From positions 1-7,303 of the forward strand of contig CALCPB010000187.1 of the NCBI GenBank assembly GCA_937897665.1: a stretch of 7,303 bases of DNA, read 5' to 3'. The stretch's first letter is position 1. Every line of letters begins with the position of its first letter. A program made the position numbers and the translations under genes. A model generated the notes under the pieces. It saw only the letters and a list, made by a program, of their open reading frames with translations, was not told where the DNA came from and did not search any database. Origin of the DNA: an uncultured Halomicronema sp. Lineage in GTDB: Bacteria; Cyanobacteriota; Cyanobacteriia; Phormidesmidales; Phormidesmidaceae. Positions 1-6,143 of this stretch are shown piece after piece.

Positions 1-57
1 GGCCTCAGTTGATTTCTGTTGTCTACGCAATAGCAGGAGATGATTCATCTTGGCAAT

Positions 58-966
58 TTATAGCAGTTCACCTTGCTCGATCATTAATCCCAGCCAAATA
101 AACTGTGGAACCCAATGAGAGATAAGCTCAAAACGACCTTTCCATTGGCCAGGCTGTGACAGGATTCTTTCCAAACCCTTGAAAAATCTACTGCCGCCAC
201 CACTAACCGGCTTCTCAAGAGCATAAGGCCACAATCGAACGACATTTATTCCGGCCTGGTGACAGTTCTTAAAACTAAGGTTTTGGTTGAATTTTAGCGT
301 TACATTATTGTAGTAGTAAAAAACTTTCTCTCTCGGTTGTTTCGTTTGATCAATCAAATATAAAATCGCTGGAAGATAAAAGGAGTCAGATTCTTCTGGT
401 TGGGCGGTCGCGATGGTTTCTCTAATATTTTCAATTTGGGAGCGTAACGCCTCAAGCCTGTGAAGAACTTCGAGTTTGGGCTGACTGAATTGGAGTAAGA
501 GAAAAATAAAAAGCCAGGGTTGATGACCGCCATTCAAAATAACTTCATTCGATGCGCTATTTTGCTCCAGCCAAAGCGTCAGTTGCTGTTCTAATTCCTT
601 TTGAAAAGAACTTAGAAGTAAGTTATTGTTCTCTCCATGCTTAGACAACTCGACAAGCATAAGCAACAACCAGGCTCTGCCATAAGGCATCTCAAATTCA
701 ATATTTTCTGCGTTGTTGAGAAATGTTCGCTCCGCTTCAAGATTCTCGCATGTCAAGCGAGACAGAAGTTTACTTTGAAGCAGCGCATCATCAGTGAGAC
801 GCGCTATTGACAAAAGCGCCCAGTGCGCGTGAACACTCGAATGCCAATCAAAGCTTCCTGTAAAGACCGCTCCTGCTCCTACGCCAGTAAAACAGTGGGG
901 CTCTACACGCACTAAATCAGCGTAAATGACATGTTTCAGTTCATCAACAATCCTATTTCTATCCAT
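58..966 (-). CDS. DUF2891-like protein of unknown function
   Basis: A complete 302-residue reading frame with an ATG start at 964-966 and a TAA stop at 58-60. It has no signal peptide or membrane segment and should be cytoplasmic. Two blocks resemble the DUF2891 family as I remember it: FDWHSSVHAHWALL at residues 39-52 (the family has a similar Y/F-DWHS-VH-HW block) and FEMPYGRAWLLLMLVEL at 91-107 (the family has ERPYGWAWLL), with LTCEN at 71-75 between them. Near the C-terminus, SHWVPQFIWLGL resembles the family's closing HWLASFA-like block. The repeated helix pattern suggests an all-helical toroid-type fold, but that is inference. No biochemical role is established. No clear Shine-Dalgarno sequence precedes the ATG. 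The gene is visibly richer in A+T than everything downstream of position 1,062 and contains no HIP1 site, which hints at transfer or a recent arrival. It lies 95 bases beyond the stop of the preceding membrane-protein gene. The family assignment is from memory of motifs and is moderate. Confidence 0.72.
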   Translation of the reverse strand: MDRNRIVDELKHVIYADLVRVEPHCFTGVGAGAVFTGSFDWHSSVHAHWALLSIARLTDDALLQSKLLSRLTCENLEAERTFLNNAENIEFEMPYGRAWLLLMLVELSKHGENNNLLLSSFQKELEQQLTLWLEQNSASNEVILNGGHQPWLFIFLLLQFSQPKLEVLHRLEALRSQIENIRETIATAQPEESDSFYLPAILYLIDQTKQPREKVFYYYNNVTLKFNQNLSFKNCHQAGINVVRLWPYALEKPVSGGGSRFFKGLERILSQPGQWKGRFELISHWVPQFIWLGLMIEQGELL

Positions 967-1061
967 GAGTGTCAGTATTACGCAACTTCACCTAAGCGCA
1001 GCAAGACAACAAGAGGAACCAGGTAGCGGCGGAGTAGATTCGGGATGAGATTAGCCAGCGA

Positions 1062-2894
1062 TCAGGAGGGGGCGATCGCGGTCACAATGCAGCGGGCATC
1101 GAGCACCGTGTGTTGCGCGGTTTGAAAGGTGACACAGCGATCACCTAGCGTTTGCAACAGGGGCGGTTGACCGCTGGCGAGGATGGTGGTGGCATCCCCT
1201 GCTTCCGGCTGGTATTGCTGCACCCAGCGATCTCGGTTAAGTATCCGGATGTCAAAAGCAGTGGTTTCTAAGAGCCAGTGAGTGACGCCATAGCGCTCGA
1301 TAAACGCCGTCACGACTTGCGGATCGGTGCTGTATTGAGCGGCGATCAGGGCCTTGGCCCGCTGCCGAATTTCTTCGTAGTAGCCGACGTGGTAGGGGAT
1401 CGCAATTTCAGAACTGAGCAGCACCGCCCGTTGGGAAAAGCTGGGAATGTTGCTGGTTTCCACTGATAGGCTGGCCACCAAACTCTCTTTGGGCGTTGTG
1501 GCCAAAAAGGTATACAGCTCCGGGGCGTTGCCGCGCACCATCGAGGTGGAAGGATAGCCGGGCATCGTCAGGGGATATAGCACCACGAGCAAGGCGAGGG
1601 CGCCAGCCAGGGCCGCTGGCAAGCTGGCCAGACCGCTGCGGCGCGAAACCCGACCCGTTGCGGGGGGCTGCAGCAGAGCGATCGCCCCCCGCAGCAGCGC
1701 ATCAATTAGGACCACCGTCGCGATGCCCCCTGCCAGCACAAACACGATTAAGAGAAAGCGCCCGGTGTAGCGACTGGGCAGATAGAGCTTAAACAACAGC
1801 GCATGGGCGGCAATAAACCAAAACACCGCTGTGACCACCAGCTTAGGCAACAGATCGATCTCGGGGCGGATGGATGGGGCCAGCGGAAAGCGTCGGGGCC
1901 ACCGGATCATCAGCGGCAGCAGCAGTCCCAGCAAGTTGGTTACGGGCGTCATGGCTGTATCGAGCCGCAGCCCCCCGCGACCGTAGAGCAACGCGTCCAG
2001 CCAGGTGGTTTGAAAGAAGTTAGTGCGACCGCCGCGAAAAAATTCGGGCATCGTCAGCGCTTCGGCGGCGGTCATGGTGGGGCCAAACTGGCTGGTCGAG
2101 AGGGCGTAATACAGAATCACCAGCGTGGCAATGATCAGTCCGCCACCGGTCAGCCACCATAATTGGCGATCCGGACTCAGTCGCCAGCGCCTTTGTCGCC
2201 GCTCTACTAAGCCCAACACTAACAGGCCCGCCGTGAGCAGCACCGTCTGAGGATAAAACGCCCCCTGCAGGGCGATCGCGCTCCAGCTCCAGACGAGCGA
2301 TCGCCGCAGCCAGGCATACATAAAGAGCAGCATCAACCCATAGACAAAGGCTTTGGAAGTGCCAGAGGCCACGGTGCCGGTATATTCCACCGACTGGGTG
2401 AGCAGGGCTGAGGCGGCAAAACCAGCGGCGGGCAGAGCGCTCAGCTCTAACACGGTAAAAAAGGTGATCCCTGCTGTCAGCACAATCAGCACGGGCGGCA
2501 GCAACTTGCACAGCAGCAGCGGCGACAGCCCCACTAATGCCCCCAGGCGATACAGCCAGCTATAGCCAATGGGCGATACCGATTGGTAATAATCAGCAAT
2601 CCAGTCGTTGGCAAACAGCGCCGGATCCGTAAAGCGCAGCATCCAAAACACATGCTGCCGGGCATCGTCAGCTAGGGCATAGGGATTCCCCGCAATCGAA
2701 TCCCAAATCAACACGGCGATGATGGTGCTGTAGAGCAAGGTCAGCCCAAACCAGCGGCGCACCAGGGGATGATTGAAGCTGCGAGGCGTGGGCGCAAGGC
2801 TTTGCTGGGCGCTTTTGAGCAGCCCCAAACTGAGCGATCGCAGGGGATAGGGAGTATTCTCAGCCACGACAATCAGAGCCCTAAAAACGTTCAA
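1062..2894 (-). CDS. Multi-pass membrane protein, GT-C glycosyltransferase-like layout
   Basis: A 610-residue protein with a TTG start (2892-2894) and a TGA stop (1062-1064). The TTG is preceded by AAGG seven bases upstream, a weak ribosome binding site. About ten or eleven hydrophobic segments are visible, the first around residues 48-66 and the last around 424-446. A hydrophilic C-terminal domain of about 155 residues follows (455-610) and is probably periplasmic. The loop after the first helix carries an acidic motif, ADDARQH (75-81), where GT-C glycosyltransferases keep their catalytic or metal-binding acidic residues. LPSRYTGRF (372-380) sits before a late helix. The C-terminal part has fsqR (486-489), aqYs (519-522) and ierYGVTHWLLE (532-543), a pattern seen at the ends of GT-C-like cyanobacterial proteins of unknown role. 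A lipid-linked sugar transferase is a reasonable guess, but no substrate can be named. It lies 47 bases after argJ on the same strand and may share its transcript. Confidence 0.8.
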   Translation of the reverse strand: MNVFRALIVVAENTPYPLRSLSLGLLKSAQQSLAPTPRSFNHPLVRRWFGLTLLYSTIIAVLIWDSIAGNPYALADDARQHVFWMLRFTDPALFANDWIADYYQSVSPIGYSWLYRLGALVGLSPLLLCKLLPPVLIVLTAGITFFTVLELSALPAAGFAASALLTQSVEYTGTVASGTSKAFVYGLMLLFMYAWLRRSLVWSWSAIALQGAFYPQTVLLTAGLLVLGLVERRQRRWRLSPDRQLWWLTGGGLIIATLVILYYALSTSQFGPTMTAAEALTMPEFFRGGRTNFFQTTWLDALLYGRGGLRLDTAMTPVTNLLGLLLPLMIRWPRRFPLAPSIRPEIDLLPKLVVTAVFWFIAAHALLFKLYLPSRYTGRFLLIVFVLAGGIATVVLIDALLRGAIALLQPPATGRVSRRSGLASLPAALAGALALLVVLYPLTMPGYPSTSMVRGNAPELYTFLATTPKESLVASLSVETSNIPSFSQRAVLLSSEIAIPYHVGYYEEIRQRAKALIAAQYSTDPQVVTAFIERYGVTHWLLETTAFDIRILNRDRWVQQYQPEAGDATTILASGQPPLLQTLGDRCVTFQTAQHTVLDARCIVTAIAPS

Positions 2895-2941
2895 AGCTTA
2901 ACCTTACTGGAAGCCGGTCACCGGCAGTCACTGGGGGGCGA

Positions 2942-4183
2942 TCAGGTGGTGTATTCAGCGTTGATGCGCACGTAGTCGTAGCTAAAGTCGCAGCCCCAGG
3001 CGATGCCCGTGCCGGTGCCGTGCCCCAACCCCACTTGCATCGTGACGGTGTCGGTTTTGAGATAGTCGCCGTCAGTGGTTTGCTTGAGATATTGGCTGGC
3101 CGCGTCGCGGTCAAAGGGCTGCGGCTGCCCATGCTGCATCAGCAAAAAGTCACCGAGCTGAATCCGCAGATCGCCTTGGTCAAAGGGCACCCCAGCGCGA
3201 CCGGCGGCCATCGCAATGCGGCCCCAGTTGGGATCATGACCAAAAATGGCGCATTTCAACAGAGATGAACCGGCAATCGTTTTGGCCACTTGACGAGCTG
3301 AGACATCATCAGGAGCCCCCGTCACCACGCCCTCAATCAGGCAGGTGGCCCCTTCGCCATCACGCGCGATCGCCTTCGCTAAGTGATCGCAGACCGCCGT
3401 CAGCATAGCTTCTAAGCGGTCAGCAGCCGGGCCGGGCTCGGTAATCGCTGGCGTACGCGACTCACCATTGGCCAGCGCCAGCACACAGTCGTTGGTGCTG
3501 GTATCACCATCCACCGTAATTTGATTAAAGCTGTGGGCGATCGCTCGGCCCAGCATCGACTGCCACAGCGCGGGTGACACGGTGGCGTCACAGGTCACAA
3601 AGGCCAGCATCGTCGCCATGTTGGGGTGAATCATGCCTGACCCCTTTGCAATGCCGCCAACGCGAATCGGGCGACCTTCCCAATCCATCTCTAGGGCGAT
3701 CGACTTAGTCACCAGGTCAGTGGTGACAATCGCCTCGGCAGCGGCGGCAGAGCCCGTTTCAGAAAGGCTGGCCACGGCCTGGGGAATGCCCGCTGACAGC
3801 GCCGCCATGTTGATGCGCTGCCCAATCACCCCGGTTGAGGCGACCAGCACCGATGCCACCGGAATCTGCAGTGCTGCCGCTACTTGCTGACAGGTGGTGA
3901 CGGCATCTTGCCACCCCTGAGGGCCGGTGCAGGCATTGGCTTGACCGGCGTTGATCACGATCGCCTGGGCATAGGGCTTGGCTTCAAGACGCTGCTGACA
4001 ATAATCAACGCAGGCCGCGCGGACTTGGCTCAGGGTATACACCCCCGCAGCGATCGCGTCGGTATCGGACACAATCAGCGCCAAATCTGCCGCCCCGGAT
4101 GGCTTGAGCCCAGCGGCCACTCCCGCCGCGCGAAATCCCTTCGGTGCGGTGACGCCCCCCTCAACCACTTGCCAGTCCGCCAT
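2942..4183 (-). CDS. argJ: Arginine biosynthesis bifunctional protein ArgJ (glutamate N-acetyltransferase / amino-acid acetyltransferase)
   Basis: A complete 413-residue protein with an ATG start at 4181-4183 and a TGA stop. ArgJ transfers the acetyl group of N-acetylornithine to glutamate, giving ornithine and N-acetylglutamate and closing the acetyl cycle of arginine synthesis in the cytoplasm. Bifunctional forms also make N-acetylglutamate from acetyl-CoA. The precursor cleaves itself before a conserved threonine to give alpha and beta chains. Here this is Thr191 in KGSGMIHPNMATMLAF (180-195), so both chains are encoded. The oxyanion-hole motif STGVIG is at 116-121, NAGQANACTG at 78-87, and GDTSTND lies in the beta chain. 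The C-terminus ends INAEYTT, as expected of the family. Length and motifs are normal, and there is no sign of decay. Whether it is mono- or bifunctional cannot be decided from the sequence alone. A TATAAT box lies 38 bases upstream, so it probably has its own promoter; the 610-residue membrane-protein gene follows after 47 bases. Confidence 0.97.
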   Translation of the reverse strand: MADWQVVEGGVTAPKGFRAAGVAAGLKPSGAADLALIVSDTDAIAAGVYTLSQVRAACVDYCQQRLEAKPYAQAIVINAGQANACTGPQGWQDAVTTCQQVAAALQIPVASVLVASTGVIGQRINMAALSAGIPQAVASLSETGSAAAAEAIVTTDLVTKSIALEMDWEGRPIRVGGIAKGSGMIHPNMATMLAFVTCDATVSPALWQSMLGRAIAHSFNQITVDGDTSTNDCVLALANGESRTPAITEPGPAADRLEAMLTAVCDHLAKAIARDGEGATCLIEGVVTGAPDDVSARQVAKTIAGSSLLKCAIFGHDPNWGRIAMAAGRAGVPFDQGDLRIQLGDFLLMQHGQPQPFDRDAASQYLKQTTDGDYLKTDTVTMQVGLGHGTGTGIAWGCDFSYDYVRINAEYTT

Positions 4184-4221
4184 GTCGTCTTGACTCTCTA
4201 TTTGTTGACTTGCGAGTTTTG

Positions 4222-4227
4222 ATTATA
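4222..4227 (-). promoter_or_regulatory. Candidate -10 box for argJ (TATAAT)
   Basis: A perfect TATAAT reads on the minus strand 38 bases before the argJ ATG. No good -35 hexamer lies at 16-18 bases spacing (the position reads GTGTGC), and a TTGAGG lies 23 bases upstream, too far. A promoter here makes sense because the preceding gene stops at 4472 and the gap is 288 bases. The box is seen directly; its activity is inferred. Confidence 0.35.
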
Positions 4228-4259
4228 CGACTCTGCTCTGGCGGGCACACCCTCAATCA

Positions 4260-4445
4260 GCCTGACTGAGTGGGTTCCGCAACTCTCAGGGGGACTTGTG
4301 GGTTCAGCATTCGAGGGATGCAGTCGCGATTGTGACGGCCCACTTCTACATCCCTAAGCCGCCAGCCACCCCGTAAATCTCCTGTCCCCCGATAGTCTGG
4401 ACGATTCTCACTGGTGGGGGCACCAACAGAGGAACATGATTTTGA
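4260..4445 (-). other. Unassigned open frame in the pentapeptide-argJ gap, possible gene remnant
   Basis: The gap from 4184 to 4471 carries a minus-strand frame that stays open for 62 codons between a TAA (4446-4448) and a TGA (4257-4259). It has no ATG near its beginning; the only ATG is internal. The reading includes TSENRPDYRGTGDLRGGW, rich in Arg and Gly, and later IPRMLNPQVPLRVAEPTQ. An ATG in another frame at 4435-4437 opens onto a short hydrophobic stretch (MFLCWC) and stops after nine codons. This could be a decayed short secreted protein or simply a GC-rich gap without stops. I do not recognise it. The same gap holds a 5-bp hairpin, TGGTG/CACCA around GGGG (4412-4425), without a T run. 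Confidence 0.2.
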
Positions 4446-4471
4446 TTAGGTTGAGTGCCTGGTCGCAACAC

Positions 4472-5092
4472 CTAAAACTTTTTGAATTTTTGCGATAGGC
4501 GAGAATAGGCGGCAATATTGCTCAGAGAAACCTGAGAATGATTGGGGTCGGCGTCGACGTCGTTTTCGCCAACCAAGCAATAGCCGTTGGGCATAATTGT
4601 ATAGCTAAGTTTGGCCTCCTCAAGGGAGACATCCCGCAAGTTAGCGTTGGTCAGGTTAGTGCCGAACAGGGTTGCCCCCGTAAGATTAGACTCTCGCAAA
4701 TCAGCACCGCGCAAATTCGCCCCGTTCAAGTTGGCTCCGGCGAGGCTTGCCCCCCGCAGATCAGCGCCACTCAGATACGCCCCCGATAAATTAGCGGAAG
4801 CGAGTAAGACATTCACCAGGCGCGCTTTCAGCAGATTTGCTCTGATCAAATCAGCCCCGATCAGATTCGTCCGCTGGAGATTAGCCTGCTCCAGGTTGGC
4901 CCGAATTAGAGAGGCTCCCGTTAGCACCGCACTCCGTAAGTCAGCCTGCTCAAAGTCAACATCCTCAAGCGTGATAAAAGGGAGATATTGCTCAGCCAGC
5001 TTTGCTCCGGGCAAAGAGAGCTGCAAAAACTCATGCTGACCGCCCTGGTAAGCAGCGAGGAATTGCTCAACTGTTTTGATCGTAGGTGACAC
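4472..5092 (-). CDS. Pentapeptide-repeat protein, 28 uninterrupted repeats
   Basis: A 206-residue protein with a GTG start (5090-5092) and a TAG stop (4472-4474). Upstream in this frame there is a TGA with no other ATG, GTG or TTG in between, so GTG is the first possible start; no clear Shine-Dalgarno sequence is visible. A short N-terminal helix (KTVEQFLAAYQGG, 6-18) is followed by A(D/N)LxX repeats. A Leu, or once Phe (47), falls at every fifth residue from 27 to 162 without a break. That gives 28 pentapeptides, or seven full turns of the right-handed quadrilateral beta helix known for this family. A C-terminal tail follows the closing TIMPNG (165-170), an ending common in cyanobacterial members. 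There is no signal peptide or membrane helix, so it is probably cytoplasmic, although some relatives are lumenal. Most such proteins have no known function. Gyrase-protecting Qnr proteins share the fold, but nothing here marks this protein as one. Confidence 0.93.
   Translation of the reverse strand: MSPTIKTVEQFLAAYQGGQHEFLQLSLPGAKLAEQYLPFITLEDVDFEQADLRSAVLTGASLIRANLEQANLQRTNLIGADLIRANLLKARLVNVLLASANLSGAYLSGADLRGASLAGANLNGANLRGADLRESNLTGATLFGTNLTNANLRDVSLEEAKLSYTIMPNGYCLVGENDVDADPNHSQVSLSNIAAYSRLSQKFKKF
4586..5020 (-). repeat. 15-base coding repeat array of the pentapeptide protein
   Basis: The stretch encoding residues 25-169 has a 15-base period at DNA level, with one Leu or Phe codon per unit. 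The units are diverged (mixed Leu codons, variable flanks), so the array looks old rather than recently expanded. Confidence 0.85.
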
Positions 5093-5412
5093 AGGTAGCG
5101 GGTTGCTCGATGAAATGACAGGGTGAGGCTCAAGCTGGTAGGCAATCCCGAATCTTTCGCAGCATCACGGTAGCAACCGTCTGCACCATCAGTGTAGTCT
5201 GCCGAACACTGGCTACGGAGTTGCGCCATCCATTTCTCTTTTCTCAGCGATCGCGGACGACCCGAGGAGTTTTCTAAAAATTTATAAGTAATTCTCATGA
5301 ACACAGGCAGAGGGCCGTCACCCTACCGGTGGGCAAGAATTCATATCATTTATTATTTGTTTCCCGGCGATCGCGCCCCCCTTGTTAGGCCGAACTAGGA
5401 GCGATCGCTCAT
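5093..5412. other. 320-base gap between recR and the pentapeptide gene: hairpins and AT-rich leader
   Basis: No gene is supported here. Three HIP1 sites lie in the gap, at 5247-5254, 5367-5374 and 5401-5408; the last forms a 12-base perfect palindrome GAGCGATCGCTC (5399-5410) two bases beyond the recR stop. AT-rich stretches at 5272-5297 and 5339-5361 are the likeliest promoter zones for the pentapeptide gene, and TATAAA reads on the minus strand in the first of them, without a convincing -35. Between these and the GTG start lie hairpin candidates ACGGT/ACCGT (5167-5180) and CAGTGT/ACACTG (5190-5211). Confidence 0.5.
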
Positions 5413-6006
5413 CTAGTCCAGCTGCCGCCGACCTTCGAGGGCGCGGGCGAGGGTCACCTCATCGGCATATTCCAGATCGCCGCCCATCGGCAAGCCAAAG
5501 GCAATACGGGTCACTTTGGTAAACGGTTTGAGCAGCTGCCCTAGATACAGGGTGGTTGTGTCGCCTTCGATACTGGGACTAATCGCAATAATGGCTTCCT
5601 GAATGTTTTCTTTATTTACCCGGTGTACCAGTGGCCCAATGTTGAGTTGCTCAGGGCCAATGCCATCCATCGGCGAAATCATTCCGCCCAAGACGTGGTA
5701 TTTGCCTTTGTACTCGCGGGTTCTTTCCAGCGCAATGACATCCCGCGAGTCGGCGACAACGCACAGCGTTTGCAAATCACGACTGGTGGATTTGCAAATA
5801 TCACACACCGGCTCAGCCGACAGATGAAAACAGATCGAGCAGTACCCCATCTGAGACTTGGCGTCGATTAGGGCTTGGGCCAAGGCTTGCACCTCACCAT
5901 CTGGTCGTTTGAGCAGATGCAGCGCCAGCCGCTGAGCCGTCTTAGGCCCCACGCCGGGTAGTTTCTGGAGTTCTTCGATGAGTCGGGAGAGGGGGCGAGC
6001 GTAAAT
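5413..6006 (-). CDS. recR: Recombination mediator protein RecR, apparent ATT start
   Basis: RecR works with RecO and RecF to load RecA on gapped single-stranded DNA. It forms a ring-shaped clamp in the cytoplasm. In the 197-residue reading used here, the helix-hairpin-helix is [17 protein letters not shown] (16-32). The zinc finger has Cys56, Cys59, Cys68 and Cys71 (YCSIC to VCDIC). The Toprim domain starts at [10 protein letters not shown] (81-90) and includes ISPMDGIGP (110-118). The C-terminus reads [23 protein letters not shown], a family signature. The stop is TAG at 5413-5415. The first GTG (5950-5952) would give 179 residues and cut into the helix-hairpin-helix. The frame continues upstream through [17 protein letters not shown], the expected N-terminus, to a TGA at 6028-6030, with no ATG, GTG or TTG between. 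ATT codons lie at 6004-6006 and 6013-6015. I chose the first of these, ten bases after AGGAG; a sequencing error or mutation from ATG is the alternative. Confidence 0.93.
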   Translation of the reverse strand: MYARPLSRLIEELQKLPGVGPKTAQRLALHLLKRPDGEVQALAQALIDAKSQMGYCSICFHLSAEPVCDICKSTSRDLQTLCVVADSRDVIALERTREYKGKYHVLGGMISPMDGIGPEQLNIGPLVHRVNKENIQEAIIAISPSIEGDTTTLYLGQLLKPFTKVTRIAFGLPMGGDLEYADEVTLARALEGRRQLD

Positions 6007-6016
6007 GGGACTAATG

Positions 6017-6021
6017 CTCCT
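6017..6021 (-). promoter_or_regulatory. Ribosome binding site AGGAG that decides the recR start
   Basis: AGGAG on the minus strand lies ten bases before the ATT at 6004-6006 and one base before the ATT at 6013-6015. The spacing favours the nearer-to-gene ATT. No comparable site precedes the internal GTG at 5950-5952, so this supports initiation at the full-length N-terminus. Confidence 0.5.
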
Positions 6022-6112
6022 AGCAGGTCAGAACAGCCGTTGAAGGGTAGCCACCCACGATCGCGCAATCGCTGGGGTGATAAGTCGTTGATTTTAGCTT
6101 GGGTTGGGAGAG

Positions 6113-6135
6113 AAAGGCCGCAGCAGAGAGCCTTT
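6113..6135 (-). terminator. Hairpin after the LapA/GGDEF-like gene, possible weak terminator
   Basis: AAAGGC and GCCTTT form a six-base-pair stem around an 11-base loop, starting nine bases after the stop at 6144. The minus-strand sequence after the stem is CTCTCCC, not a U run; the plus strand has the more T-rich tail (TTTTCTTT). It may slow or partly end transcription before recR, or mean little. Confidence 0.3.
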
Positions 6136-6143
6136 TCTTTATC

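Noticed and set aside
38..50. Short palindrome AGATGATTCATCT just after the DUF2891-like gene
   Set aside because: The stem is at most five or six A/T-rich base pairs with no T run. It is too weak to call a terminator.
1278..2565. Several plus-strand and alternate minus-strand open frames of 60-163 codons over the membrane-protein gene
   Set aside because: They are antisense or out-of-frame readings of a GC-rich gene, with Arg/Gly/Ser/Pro-rich composition, no motifs and no ribosome binding sites.
4412..4425. Hairpin TGGTG-GGGG-CACCA as a terminator for the pentapeptide gene
   Set aside because: The stem is only five base pairs and no T run follows on the minus strand.
4538..5039. Plus-strand frames of 83 and 142 codons with regular five-residue patterns
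   Set aside because: The regularity is the antisense image of the 15-base pentapeptide coding period, not an independent repeat protein.
4921..5304. A 127-codon minus-strand frame starting at an ATG near 5304 in the gap upstream of the pentapeptide gene
   Set aside because: Half of it overlaps the pentapeptide gene in another frame and its Ser/Leu/Arg-rich content shows no family resemblance. The GTG-started repeat protein explains the overlap better.
5868..6068. A 66-codon minus-strand frame overlapping the recR start
   Set aside because: It reads the recR N-terminal region out of frame; the RecR motifs lie in the other frame and continue to the stop at 5413.
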